NCBI GenBank assembly: GCA_963678395.1
Contig: OY782827.1
Span: 124,001-188,000 of the forward strand
DNA from: JAAYAE01 sp963678395
Lineage (GTDB): Bacteria > Bacillota > Negativicutes > Acidaminococcales > Acidaminococcaceae
DNA: 64,000 nucleotides
Reading direction: 5' to 3'
Shown: piece after piece, positions 25,463 to 33,604 of the stretch
Numbering within the stretch: position 1 is the stretch's first letter
How the letters are laid out: each line of letters opens with the position of its first letter
Made by a program: the position numbers and the translations under genes
The notes under the pieces: model-generated
Database searches by the model: none
What the model saw: the letters and a program-made list of their open reading frames with translations, nothing else
What the model was told of the DNA's origin: nothing

Positions 25463-26587
25463 ATGATTAACAAAGAGCGTGTACTTGCAGAGTTTATGGA
25501 ATTAGTAAAGATGACTTGTATTTCTAAACAGGAACGAGAAGTTGGCGATTTGATGATCGCTCGTTTGCAGGAACTGGGAGGTACGGTTGTTGAAGATGTT
25601 AAATCTAGGGAAGCCTTGGGCGGCAATTGCGGTAATTTAGTTGCGACTTTCAAAGGTAATGTGGAGAAGGCACCCACAATTATGCTAACGGCGCATTTGG
25701 ACTGCGTGGTACCTTGTACTAATGTAAAACCACAAATTAAGGACGGTATAATAACTTCCGATGGAACTACTATTTTAGGCGGAGATTGTAAAGCCGGGAT
25801 GGTGCCTATTCTAGAGACCTTGCGCATATTAAAAGAAGATAACCTCCCTCATGGTGATATTCAGGTTGTCTTTAGTGTGTGCGAGGAGTTAGGCCTAGCT
25901 GGCTCTAAAAATATGGATCAAAGTCTTTTGTCTGCTGATTTCGGGTTCACCCTGGATTCTAGTGGGAGACCGGGTAAAATCATTGATATGGCACCGGGCC
26001 AAAATAAAATAAATGTTAAAGTTTATGGTAAGACGGCTCATGCAGGCCTTGCACCGGAAAAAGGCATTAACTCAATTAAGTTAGCAGCGCAAATCCTTAC
26101 CCATGTTCCTCAAGGTCGCATTGATGAGGAAACTACTTGTAATATTGGACTGATTTCTGGTGGTAGAGCAACTAATATTGTGCCTGATACGGTAGAGATA
26201 AAGGGTGAATGCCGTAGCCGTAATCAAGAAAAAATGGAAAAACTAACACAAGAAATAGTTGATGCTTATAAGGCTGGAGCTAAAGAGGTAGGGGCCAAGA
26301 TAGATATTGAGGTATTGCCTTCGTATAATCCCTACGTTTTACCTCATGATAGCACTGCTATGGTTATAGCCAAAAAGGCTGCGGAAAACGTTGGACTAGT
26401 TCCTGATATTACCGGTACAGGCGGCGGTAGCGATGCTAATCATTTTAATGAATATGGCATTTCTTGTACAGTATTGGGAGTAGGGATGACAAATTGTCAT
26501 ACTTGTGAAGAATATATTATTGAAGAAGATTTGTATAAAACCACAGAATGGGTTTTGGAAATGGTTAAATTAACAGCGAAACAATAA
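25463..26587 (+). CDS. M20-family metallopeptidase (PepT/YqjE-like)
   Basis: A zinc-dependent aminoacylase or tripeptidase-like hydrolase of 374 residues. Metal ligands are in LTAHLDCVVPC (H), LGGDCKAG (D), VCEELGLAGS (EE), TLDSSGRPG (D) and a late NCHTCEEYI (H). The dimerisation domain begins near residue 190 (YGKTAHAGLAPEKGINSIKL). Ribosome site AGGAGGAG precedes the ATG. The following DcuC-type carrier suggests a catabolic unit, but no shared substrate is evident. Confidence 0.87.
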   Translation: MINKERVLAEFMELVKMTCISKQEREVGDLMIARLQELGGTVVEDVKSREALGGNCGNLVATFKGNVEKAPTIMLTAHLDCVVPCTNVKPQIKDGIITSDGTTILGGDCKAGMVPILETLRILKEDNLPHGDIQVVFSVCEELGLAGSKNMDQSLLSADFGFTLDSSGRPGKIIDMAPGQNKINVKVYGKTAHAGLAPEKGINSIKLAAQILTHVPQGRIDEETTCNIGLISGGRATNIVPDTVEIKGECRSRNQEKMEKLTQEIVDAYKAGAKEVGAKIDIEVLPSYNPYVLPHDSTAMVIAKKAAENVGLVPDITGTGGGSDANHFNEYGISCTVLGVGMTNCHTCEEYIIEEDLYKTTEWVLEMVKLTAKQ

Positions 26588-26630
26588 GAAAATGGGGAAG
26601 TAAAATTAAGTTTTATTTGGGGGTTTTTTC

Positions 26631-28002
26631 ATGGCTTTGGTTATTTCATTTATAGTAACATGTTGGGTCGCTTACTTAATTTATAAGAAATATAAACCTC
26701 AACCGGTATTGGTAATTGGTGGATTTATATTGATGTATGCTGCGGTGGCTTTTGGTTATGGGCAAATTTTGGCACCTAAAACAAGCACTGGATCAATTAT
26801 ATTTGATGCATTTGAATTTATCCGTAAGACTTTAAGCTCCAGAGCAGCAGGACTGGGACTTAATATTATGGCTGTTGGTGCGTTTGCCAAATATATGGAT
26901 AAAATAGGGGCTTCAAGAGCATTAGTCCGTATGACTATTAAGCCGCTTTTAGCTCTAAAATCTCCGTATATGGTGTTATCATTTGTATGGATTTTGGGTA
27001 TGTGCATAGGTCTTTGTATTAATAGCGCATCAGAGTTGGCTATGCTTTTGATGGTAACAGCATTTCCGGTTTTAATTGGTTTGGGTGTAAGCAGATTAGC
27101 GGCTACTGCTGCGATTGCTACAACCTTATGTTTTGATTGGAGCCCAAGTGATACCGGTACAATTTTGTCGGCCGAAACAGCAGGTCTTAATCCTGTTATT
27201 TACTGGACAGATTACCAAGTACCGATCGTTATAGTTGCTTTCGTTGTGGTTGGTATTCTTCACTATTTGACGCAGAAATATATGGATAAGCGTGATGGAC
27301 ATATTGTTATACCCATGGAAATAGAAGGGGGTAATGATGATGAAGATAAAGCCCCTTGGTTTTATGCCTTTTTGCCGGTAATTCCGTTGGCATTGATATT
27401 GAGTTTTAGTCCTTTGTGGAGTACTTGGATTAAAGTTAATATTGTTAATGCCATGTTTATAGGGCTAGCTCTTGGTATGATAGCTGAAACTATTCGTTGG
27501 CGTGGAGATTTGAAGAAAGTCTTTGGGGACGTGCAAGCTTTCTTTGATGGTTTAGGACTACAGATGGCTAACGTTGTTACATTGATTGTTGCAGGCCAAA
27601 CTTTTGCTCAAGGATTAATGAGTAGGGGTGTTATTGGTACTCTTATTAAAGGTAGTCAAGATTTTGGTTTTGGTCCCATGTCTATGATTTTGGTTATGGT
27701 TGCTATAATAGCGGTTTCTTCCATATTGATGGGTTCTGAAAATGCGCCATTCTTTGCTTTCGCTGCCTTGACTCCGGCAGTTGCGGCTCAGACAGGTATT
27801 GCGCCTGTGTTCATGCTTTTGCCAATGCATTTTGCAGCAAGTATAGCGCGAAATTGTTCTCCTAATTACAGCTGTTATAGTAGTGGCTGCTGGTATTGGT
27901 GGTATTTCTCCCTTTGATTTGATTAAACGCACAGCTATTCCTATGGCTGGCGCTATGTTAGTTAATATTGGTATGACATTCTTTTTATATTACAGGGGTT
28001 AA
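26631..28002 (+). pseudogene. DcuC-type C4-dicarboxylate transporter, one-base insertion near the 3' end
   Basis: DcuC carriers exchange or export succinate and related acids in anaerobes. The 428-codon frame is typical through MHFAASIARNCSP with many membrane helices, then runs out of frame at 27870, giving a false end at 27917. Skipping one base in CCTAATTAC restores ITAVIVVAAGIGGIS and the rest to TAA at 28000-28002, for about 456 residues, the family length. Only the last span is affected. A terminator follows. Confidence 0.85.
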
Positions 28003-28012
28003 AAAACATTGT

Positions 28013-28053
28013 AAAAACAGGATAGTTGCCTAAGCAACTATCCTGTTTTTTTT
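28013..28053 (+). terminator. Terminator after the dicarboxylate carrier
   Basis: CAGGATAGTTGC and GCAACTATCCTG flank a four-base loop, then eight T. Confidence 0.95.
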
Positions 28054-28133
28054 GTTAATTTCATGTATTTGATGTATAATAAAAAATAACTATTGGACCT
28101 AGGTCAATACTGTAGACACAAATAGTTTAACTT

Positions 28134-28937
28134 TTATGCTGTAGATTTTGCTGCGTCTTCAAACTCCTGCGGAGTCATATACTTTATACTGCCATGAATC
28201 CTCTTTCGGTTATACCATGATTCAATATATTCAAAGATGGCTTTACCGGCCATCTTGAAATCATAATACCTGTTATGGTTCACTTCTTCCTTCTTCAATC
28301 CGGAATGGAAAGATTCAATGCAGGCATTATCGTAGGGGTTTCCCTTACGGCTGTAAGAATGAACCATATTTTTTCTTACAAGCTCATCTTCAAACATTTG
28401 ACTAGTGTATTGAGTTCCAAGATCACTATGCAAAATTATTCCTGTTGTATCACTGACATTAAGGCAGGCATTTTCAATAGCTTGTACCGCTAGTTCTGCT
28501 GTCATCCTTTTTGCATAGGCATAGCCGATAATCTTCTTGCTGGCCAAGTCCATTACTGACGCCAGATATGTCCAACCATCAATAACTGTATGGATATAGG
28601 TTATGTCTGTACACCATTTTTTGTTGATTGCTGCACTTTTGAAATCTCTGTTTAACAAATTGTCATGTTCTTCAACCAAACATTTAGAAGAATAATACCT
28701 GTATTTCTTTACTACTATTGCCCTGAGCCCTAATTCTGCCATATGCCTTTGGACACGCTTTAGACTGGCCTTTATGCCAAGAGCTTCTAATACTTTCTGT
28801 ATCTTTGGTGCTCCATATCTCTTCTTGTTTTCTTCGAAAACATCTTTTATTGTTTCTAGGAACTTCTGTTTGTTTATTTTTCTGGCAGATGTTACGAGAC
28901 ATAAGGACTTATAATAGGTGCCTCGAGGAAGGTTCAA
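28134..28937 (-). CDS. IS3-family transposase OrfB (left copy)
   Basis: DDE integrase. D in WCTDITYIH, D in LHSDLGTQYTS and E in NACIESFHSGLKKE form the catalytic triad; KRYGAPKIQKVLEALG is the HTH_21 segment. The frame is open 5' of the TTG at 28937 into the end of orfA, so an OrfAB fusion is expected. The protein is identical to that of the right copy. Confidence 0.93.
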   Translation of the reverse strand: MNLPRGTYYKSLCLVTSARKINKQKFLETIKDVFEENKKRYGAPKIQKVLEALGIKASLKRVQRHMAELGLRAIVVKKYRYYSSKCLVEEHDNLLNRDFKSAAINKKWCTDITYIHTVIDGWTYLASVMDLASKKIIGYAYAKRMTAELAVQAIENACLNVSDTTGIILHSDLGTQYTSQMFEDELVRKNMVHSYSRKGNPYDNACIESFHSGLKKEEVNHNRYYDFKMAGKAIFEYIESWYNRKRIHGSIKYMTPQEFEDAAKSTA

Positions 28938-29002
28938 TACTTTGCAGGTGCGCTTTACTGTATACTGGGCTTTGTATCTATTGATGAAGCCAACTGTTTC
29001 TC

Positions 29003-29278
29003 CTAGTGTTTTCGTGCGAATATGGCTGTAGCTTTTTTTAATATTTCGTTCTCCATTTCCAGCTCTGCAATACGTTTCTTCATCTTCTCATATTCCTTGG
29101 AAGTAATTTCTTCATCGTGTAGTCCCTTAACTGGGGAGAGTTCTTTTATCCATTTATAAATTGTTACTGCAGTTACGCCATATTCACTGCTAAGGTAGCT
29201 TACGCTACTACCGGATTGATACAAATCTACTATTTGTTTTTTAAATTCATCGGTAAATCTTATTCCATTTTTGGACAA
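29003..29278 (-). CDS. IS3-family transposase OrfA (left copy)
   Basis: 91 residues: helix-turn-helix RFTDEFKKQIVDLYQSGSSV and TAVTIYKWIKE, then a leucine-zipper-like tail KRIAELEMENEILKKATAIF. An A-rich slip site (A AAA AAG) near its end matches the -1 frameshift of the family. Identical to the right copy. Confidence 0.93.
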   Translation of the reverse strand: MSKNGIRFTDEFKKQIVDLYQSGSSVSYLSSEYGVTAVTIYKWIKELSPVKGLHDEEITSKEYEKMKKRIAELEMENEILKKATAIFARKH

Positions 29279-29439
29279 GGTTTAACACGCCCTTTCTAAA
29301 TTGATTTTAGCTTGTTAAACTTTTCGTGTCCATTCTTATATACTAGTACCAGTATTTTATTTTAGTAAATAGTTATTTTATAATCCTATAGTAAGAAGAT
29401 AATACTAATAAACATTAAAATAACGATGGAGAGTGTAAC

Positions 29440-30669
29440 ATGGATAAGGTGGATTTTAAAAGATATTTAAAGCAGTATCCTGACCAAGAAGGAAGATTCG
29501 GTAAATTTGGTGGAGCATATCTTCCACCTGAATTAATACCGGTTTTTAAGGAAATAAACTCAGCGTATTTAACTATATGCCATTCCTCGCAATTTATTAA
29601 TGAATTACGTCGTATACGTAAAGAATTTCAAGGTAGACCAACACCGGTTTATCATTGCGAACGTTTATCGCGCAAGCTGGGAAATTGCCAAATATATTTA
29701 AAAAGAGAAGATTTAAATCCTACAGGCGCGCATAAATTAAATCACTGTATGGGAGAAGGCCTTTTAGCAAAATTCATGGGTAAGAAAAAAATAATTGCAG
29801 AAACAGGTGCTGGACAGCATGGCGTAGCCTTGGCAACGGCAGCTGCTTTTTTCGGTTTAGAATGTGATATATATATGGGCGAAGTTGATATCGCAAAACA
29901 GGCGCCTAATGTGGCACGTATGAAAATTTTGGGGGCTAAAGTAGTGCCTGTAACCCATGGCCTTAAAACGCTAAAAGAGGCCGTGGACGCCGCATTTGCC
30001 GCATACTTAAAAGAATATAAAGACACTATTTATTGTATTGGTTCTGCAGTCGGGCCACATCCGTTTCCTCTTATTGTGCGAGATTTTCAGACGGTGGTAG
30101 GGACGGAAGCTAGAGAACAATTTAAAGAAATGACAGGGTTTTTACCGGATATAGTTACTGCATGTGTTGGTGGTGACAGTAATGCGATTGGCATGTTTGT
30201 ACCGTTTTTAGATGATCCTGTTGAACTTGTAGGAGTAGAACCTTTGGGGCGTGGTGCAAAACTCGGAGACAATGCTGCGTCTATGAGCTATGGCAGTGAA
30301 GGCGTTATGCATGGTTTCGATAGTATTATGTTAAAGGATAAAGCGGGGGAGCCTGCGCCTGTATATTCTATAGCAAGTGGGTTAGACTATCCTTCTGTAG
30401 GACCGGAACATGCTTTTTTACGAGAGCTTGACCGCTTTAAATATGATAGTGCTACTGATGAAGAAGCAATTGATGCTTTCTTCAAATTGTCTCGCTATGA
30501 AGGAATTATTCCCGCATTAGAAAGTGCCCATGCTGTGGCTTATGCCATGCGTAGAGCAAAAGAAATGGGACAAGGCTCTATTTTAGTGAATTTAAGTGGA
30601 CGTGGAGACAAGGATTTGGATTATGTTATAGAAAAATATGGTTTTGGTGATAAGTACAAAGAGTTTTAA
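29440..30669 (+). CDS. Tryptophan synthase beta-like PLP enzyme, orphan
   Basis: 409 residues of the TrpB family (indole plus serine to tryptophan, or serine deamination). The PLP lysine is in LNPTGAHKLN and the catalytic Glu in ETGAGQHG. Departures from the canonical enzyme: LNPTG for LNHTG, GEGLLAK for GQALLAK, and CVGGDSNAIG for CVGGGSNAIG, which puts Asp in the loop that holds the PLP phosphate. There is no trpA or other trp gene nearby. It could salvage free indole or use another substrate. A TATAAT lies at 29379-29384. The Hpt gene follows by 24 bases. Confidence 0.85.
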   Translation: MDKVDFKRYLKQYPDQEGRFGKFGGAYLPPELIPVFKEINSAYLTICHSSQFINELRRIRKEFQGRPTPVYHCERLSRKLGNCQIYLKREDLNPTGAHKLNHCMGEGLLAKFMGKKKIIAETGAGQHGVALATAAAFFGLECDIYMGEVDIAKQAPNVARMKILGAKVVPVTHGLKTLKEAVDAAFAAYLKEYKDTIYCIGSAVGPHPFPLIVRDFQTVVGTEAREQFKEMTGFLPDIVTACVGGDSNAIGMFVPFLDDPVELVGVEPLGRGAKLGDNAASMSYGSEGVMHGFDSIMLKDKAGEPAPVYSIASGLDYPSVGPEHAFLRELDRFKYDSATDEEAIDAFFKLSRYEGIIPALESAHAVAYAMRRAKEMGQGSILVNLSGRGDKDLDYVIEKYGFGDKYKEF

Positions 30670-30693
30670 AATTGTCAAAAGGAGGCTTATTCT

Positions 30694-31043
30694 ATGTCTG
30701 TAGAAAAATTAAGAAGGCAAAATTTAATTGACTATGCAGCAGGAGGAAGACGTTTTTGCGGTAATAATGTTATGTATGAGGAATTTTTACTAAAATTCCC
30801 CCAAGACACTAGTTTTGCTCAAGCGGCAGAAAGAATAGCGGTCAAGGACTATGAAGGGGCATTTCCTTTTATTCATAATTTGACGGGGTTAGGGGGAAAT
30901 TTGAGCATGGATGGCTTGTATGGCTATTGTTTAAACTACATAGGTGTGACTATCGGGAAGGGAAAATTAAACATTTAGATGAGTATTTTAATGCTATTAA
31001 AATAGAATATGCTAAGGTGATTAAGGCTTTAAGTGCGAAATAG
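30694..31043 (+). pseudogene. Hpt (histidine phosphotransfer) domain protein, one-base frameshift
   Basis: The first 80 residues read as an Hpt helix bundle: AVKDYEGAFPFIHNLTGLGGNLSMDGLYG, with His61 as the likely phosphorylation site. After LYGYC the frame shifts: in the -1 register the sequence continues HLDEYFNAIKIEYAKVIKAL to TAG at 31041-31043, a typical Hpt last helix. Apparent deletion of one base at about 30935-30945. Such free-standing Hpt proteins shuttle phosphate between a sensor kinase and a response regulator; no partner is encoded nearby. Confidence 0.72.
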
Positions 31044-31106
31044 GCATGCTCCTAGTGCGTTTGAGCCATAGTTTAGAATATTTAAAGGTAAATAGTAGTG
31101 AATACA

Positions 31107-31143
31107 TTGAAACCTAAGAACGAGTATCGTATAATAATACGAT
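31107..31143 (+). promoter_or_regulatory. Promoter with palindromic operator over the -10 box
   Basis: TTGAAA (31107-31112), 17-base spacer, TATAAT (31130-31135). The -10 lies inside ATCGTAT-AATA-ATACGAT (31126-31143), a perfect 7-bp inverted repeat. Such a position would let a bound dimer block RNA polymerase. It should drive ACT-UPF0210-nth. Confidence 0.7.
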
Positions 31144-31187
31144 GATAAACTGAAAACTTTAGATAGTAAACGAGAGGACTGAAGAGA

Positions 31188-31457
31188 ATGCGTATAGTTG
31201 TAACAATAGTAGGAAAAGATGCAGTGGGAATAACTGCAAGAGTCAGTGGCTTGTTGGCAGATAATGGTGTTAATATTCTTAATATTAATCAAAATATTCT
31301 TGAAGGATTTTTTAACATGGTGGTTGTTGCTGATATGAGTACTGCCAATGTATCATTACAAGAATTAAAAAATCTGGCTACAGCCTTAGGAAAGAAAATA
31401 AGCGTGGATATTAGAGTACAGCATGAAGATATATTTACAGCTATGCATAGTATATAG
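31188..31457 (+). CDS. ACT domain protein (UPF0237 type)
   Basis: An 89-residue lone ACT domain, MRIVVTIVGKDAVGITARVSGLLADNGVNILNINQNI, the fold used to bind amino acids. It is nearly always paired with UPF0210, as here, 11 bases upstream. Its ligand is unknown. The ATG follows GAGAGGACTG. Confidence 0.88.
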   Translation: MRIVVTIVGKDAVGITARVSGLLADNGVNILNINQNILEGFFNMVVVADMSTANVSLQELKNLATALGKKISVDIRVQHEDIFTAMHSI

Positions 31458-31468
31458 GGAGGCATTAT

Positions 31469-32827
31469 ATGTTTACTATTAAAGACGTCTTAGAAACAAC
31501 AAGAATGATTACGGAGAATAATTTAGATGTGCGCACTATAACTATGGGTATTAGCTTACGCGACTGTTCACACCCGGATATTAAAGTAGCCGCGCAAAAA
31601 ATATATGATAAAATTACCACTAAAGCTGAGCATTTGGTTAAAACCGGAGAAGATTTAGAAGCTGAATTAGGTGTGCCGATTATCCATAAGCGTATTTCTG
31701 TTACGCCTATTTCTATGGTTGGTGAAAGTTGCGATGCCAATAGTTATGTGCCGTTAGCTATGGCCTTGGACAAAGCAGCAAAGGCCGTTGGCGTAAACTT
31801 TATTGGCGGATTTTCGGCACTAGTCGACAAAGGCTATACTAAAGGTGATAAGATATTAATCAACTCTATTCCTGAAGCGTTGGCTACCACGGATATAGTT
31901 TGTTCTTCAGTAGCCATTGGTTCGACAAAATGTGGCATTAATATGGATGCGGTAAGACAAATGGGCCAAATAGTTAAAGAAACTGCACGCTTGACAGCTG
32001 CACATGATGCTATAGGCTGTGCTAAATTGGTTATTTTTTGTAATTCAGTACCGGACAATCCCTTTATGGCTGGGGCATTTCATGGTGTTACAGAACCTGA
32101 AACAGTTATTAACGTAGGTGTTAGCGGCCCTGGCGTAGTTAAAAGGGCTTTGGAAGATGTTAGAGGACAAGATATTGGCGCAGTTGCGGAAACAATTAAA
32201 CGAACTGCTTTTAAAATAACTAGAGTTGGACAATTAGTAGCTCAAGAAGCAGCTAAAAGACTTAACGCACAATTTGGTATTATAGACTTATCTTTGGCAC
32301 CTACACTTGCTATTGGTGATAGCGTAGCCTACATATTAGAAGAAATTGGGTTGGAATGTTGTGGTGGACCAGGAACCACTGCTACTTTAGCATTGCTTAA
32401 TGATGCTGTAAAAAAGGGTGGATTAATGGCTTCTAGCTATGTAGGCGGATTAAGTGGCGCTTTTATTCCGGTTAGCGAAGATGCAGGGATGATTCATGCT
32501 GTAGAATGTGGTTGTTTGACATTGGAAAAATTAGAAGCAATGACTTGTGTTTGTTCTGTTGGTCTAGACATGATTGCTATTCCTGGAGATACAACGGCGT
32601 CAACAATTTCTGCTATTATTGCAGATGAAGCAGCTATTGGTATGATTAATAATAAAACTACTGCTGTACGTCTTATACCGGTACCGGGCAAAACGGTTGG
32701 AGATAGCGTCGAGTTTGGTGGTTTGTTGGGATATGCTCCTATTATAAAAGTTAATACTTTTAAACCGGATGTATTTATTGCACGGGGAGGAAGAATTCCA
32801 GCACCAATTAGGAGCTTGACTAATTGA
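31469..32827 (+). CDS. UPF0210 (PFL-like) family protein
   Basis: 452 residues of the conserved UPF0210 family, distantly related to pyruvate formate-lyase and formerly DUF711. It includes TITMGISLRDCSHPD, a glycine-rich GGPGTTATLALLNDAVKKGG, and CVCSVGLDMIAIPGDT. Function not established; the constant ACT partner suggests amino-acid-linked control. Its stop overlaps the nth start (TGATG). Confidence 0.88.
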   Translation: MFTIKDVLETTRMITENNLDVRTITMGISLRDCSHPDIKVAAQKIYDKITTKAEHLVKTGEDLEAELGVPIIHKRISVTPISMVGESCDANSYVPLAMALDKAAKAVGVNFIGGFSALVDKGYTKGDKILINSIPEALATTDIVCSSVAIGSTKCGINMDAVRQMGQIVKETARLTAAHDAIGCAKLVIFCNSVPDNPFMAGAFHGVTEPETVINVGVSGPGVVKRALEDVRGQDIGAVAETIKRTAFKITRVGQLVAQEAAKRLNAQFGIIDLSLAPTLAIGDSVAYILEEIGLECCGGPGTTATLALLNDAVKKGGLMASSYVGGLSGAFIPVSEDAGMIHAVECGCLTLEKLEAMTCVCSVGLDMIAIPGDTTASTISAIIADEAAIGMINNKTTAVRLIPVPGKTVGDSVEFGGLLGYAPIIKVNTFKPDVFIARGGRIPAPIRSLTN

Positions 32828-33459
32828 TGCAAAAAACTTTACGAAATGCTATTTTGGCAACTTTAGAAGAGCATTATGCAGGTGTAAAAACTGCACTTAA
32901 CTATAATTCACCTTTTGAATTATTGGTGGCGGTTATTATGTCTGCTCAATGTACTGATGAGCGCGTTAATAAAATAACAGCACGGATTTTTCCAGCCTAT
33001 AATACACCGGAAAAAATGGCTGCGCTTACTCAAAGTGAAATGGAAAAACTTATTCATGACTGCGGATTATTTCGTGCTAAGTCTAGGAATCTTTTAGGGA
33101 CCTGTCACAAGTTAATAGCAGATTTTAACAGCAAAGTTCCTGATAATATTGCGGACCTTATGACCTTACCAGGCGTGGGGAAAAAAACGGCCAATGTTAT
33201 AGTCAGCATTATTTACGGCATTCCTGCTATTGCTGTGGATACACATATTTTTCGTGTTTCACACAGATTAGGATTGGCTAAAGGCAAGGATCCTTTAGAG
33301 GTGGAACAAGAACTTATGAAAGCTATTCCTAGAGAAAAATGGAGTGCTGCTCATCACTGGCTCATTTGGCATGGTCGCACAGTTTGTAAAGCAAGAAAAC
33401 CTTTGTGTACCGAATGTGTGTTATTAGAATTGTGTCCATATAAAGGAAAAATTTTATAA
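32827..33459 (+). CDS. nth: Endonuclease III
   Basis: DNA glycosylase/AP lyase that excises oxidised pyrimidines. The helix-hairpin-helix LPGVGKKTANVIVS holds the catalytic Lys, and the Asp is in AVDTHIFRVSHRLG. The [4Fe-4S] cysteines are in CKARKPLCTECVLLELC. Length 210 is normal. ATG 32827 overlaps the previous stop, so it is coupled to UPF0210. Confidence 0.96.
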   Translation: MQKTLRNAILATLEEHYAGVKTALNYNSPFELLVAVIMSAQCTDERVNKITARIFPAYNTPEKMAALTQSEMEKLIHDCGLFRAKSRNLLGTCHKLIADFNSKVPDNIADLMTLPGVGKKTANVIVSIIYGIPAIAVDTHIFRVSHRLGLAKGKDPLEVEQELMKAIPREKWSAAHHWLIWHGRTVCKARKPLCTECVLLELCPYKGKIL

Positions 33460-33491
33460 AGGTACATACATTACCACATAAAAATATGTAC

Positions 33492-33530
33492 AAACCTTGC
33501 CAACCTTTTAAGGACGGCAAGGTTTCTTTT
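33492..33530 (+). terminator. Terminator after nth
   Basis: AAACCTTGCC (33492-33501) pairs with GGCAAGGTTT (33516-33525), then CTTTT. Confidence 0.85.
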
Positions 33531-33604
33531 ATAAACGCAATTAGACTTGGCAAGGTATTTATGTTATGATATGAGTTATCTGTTTAGTAAAGGGGTTTTA
33601 TGTA

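Larger units (their letters stand above)
28094..29351 (-). mobile_element. IS3-family element, left copy (1258 bp)
   Basis: Same length and apparently the same sequence as the copy at 39250-40507 but inverted. Imperfect inverted ends of about 38 bases begin TGG and finish CCA. Flanking bases CTAT and GTAT differ by one, so the target duplication is not exact. Encodes OrfA and OrfB. Confidence 0.93.
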
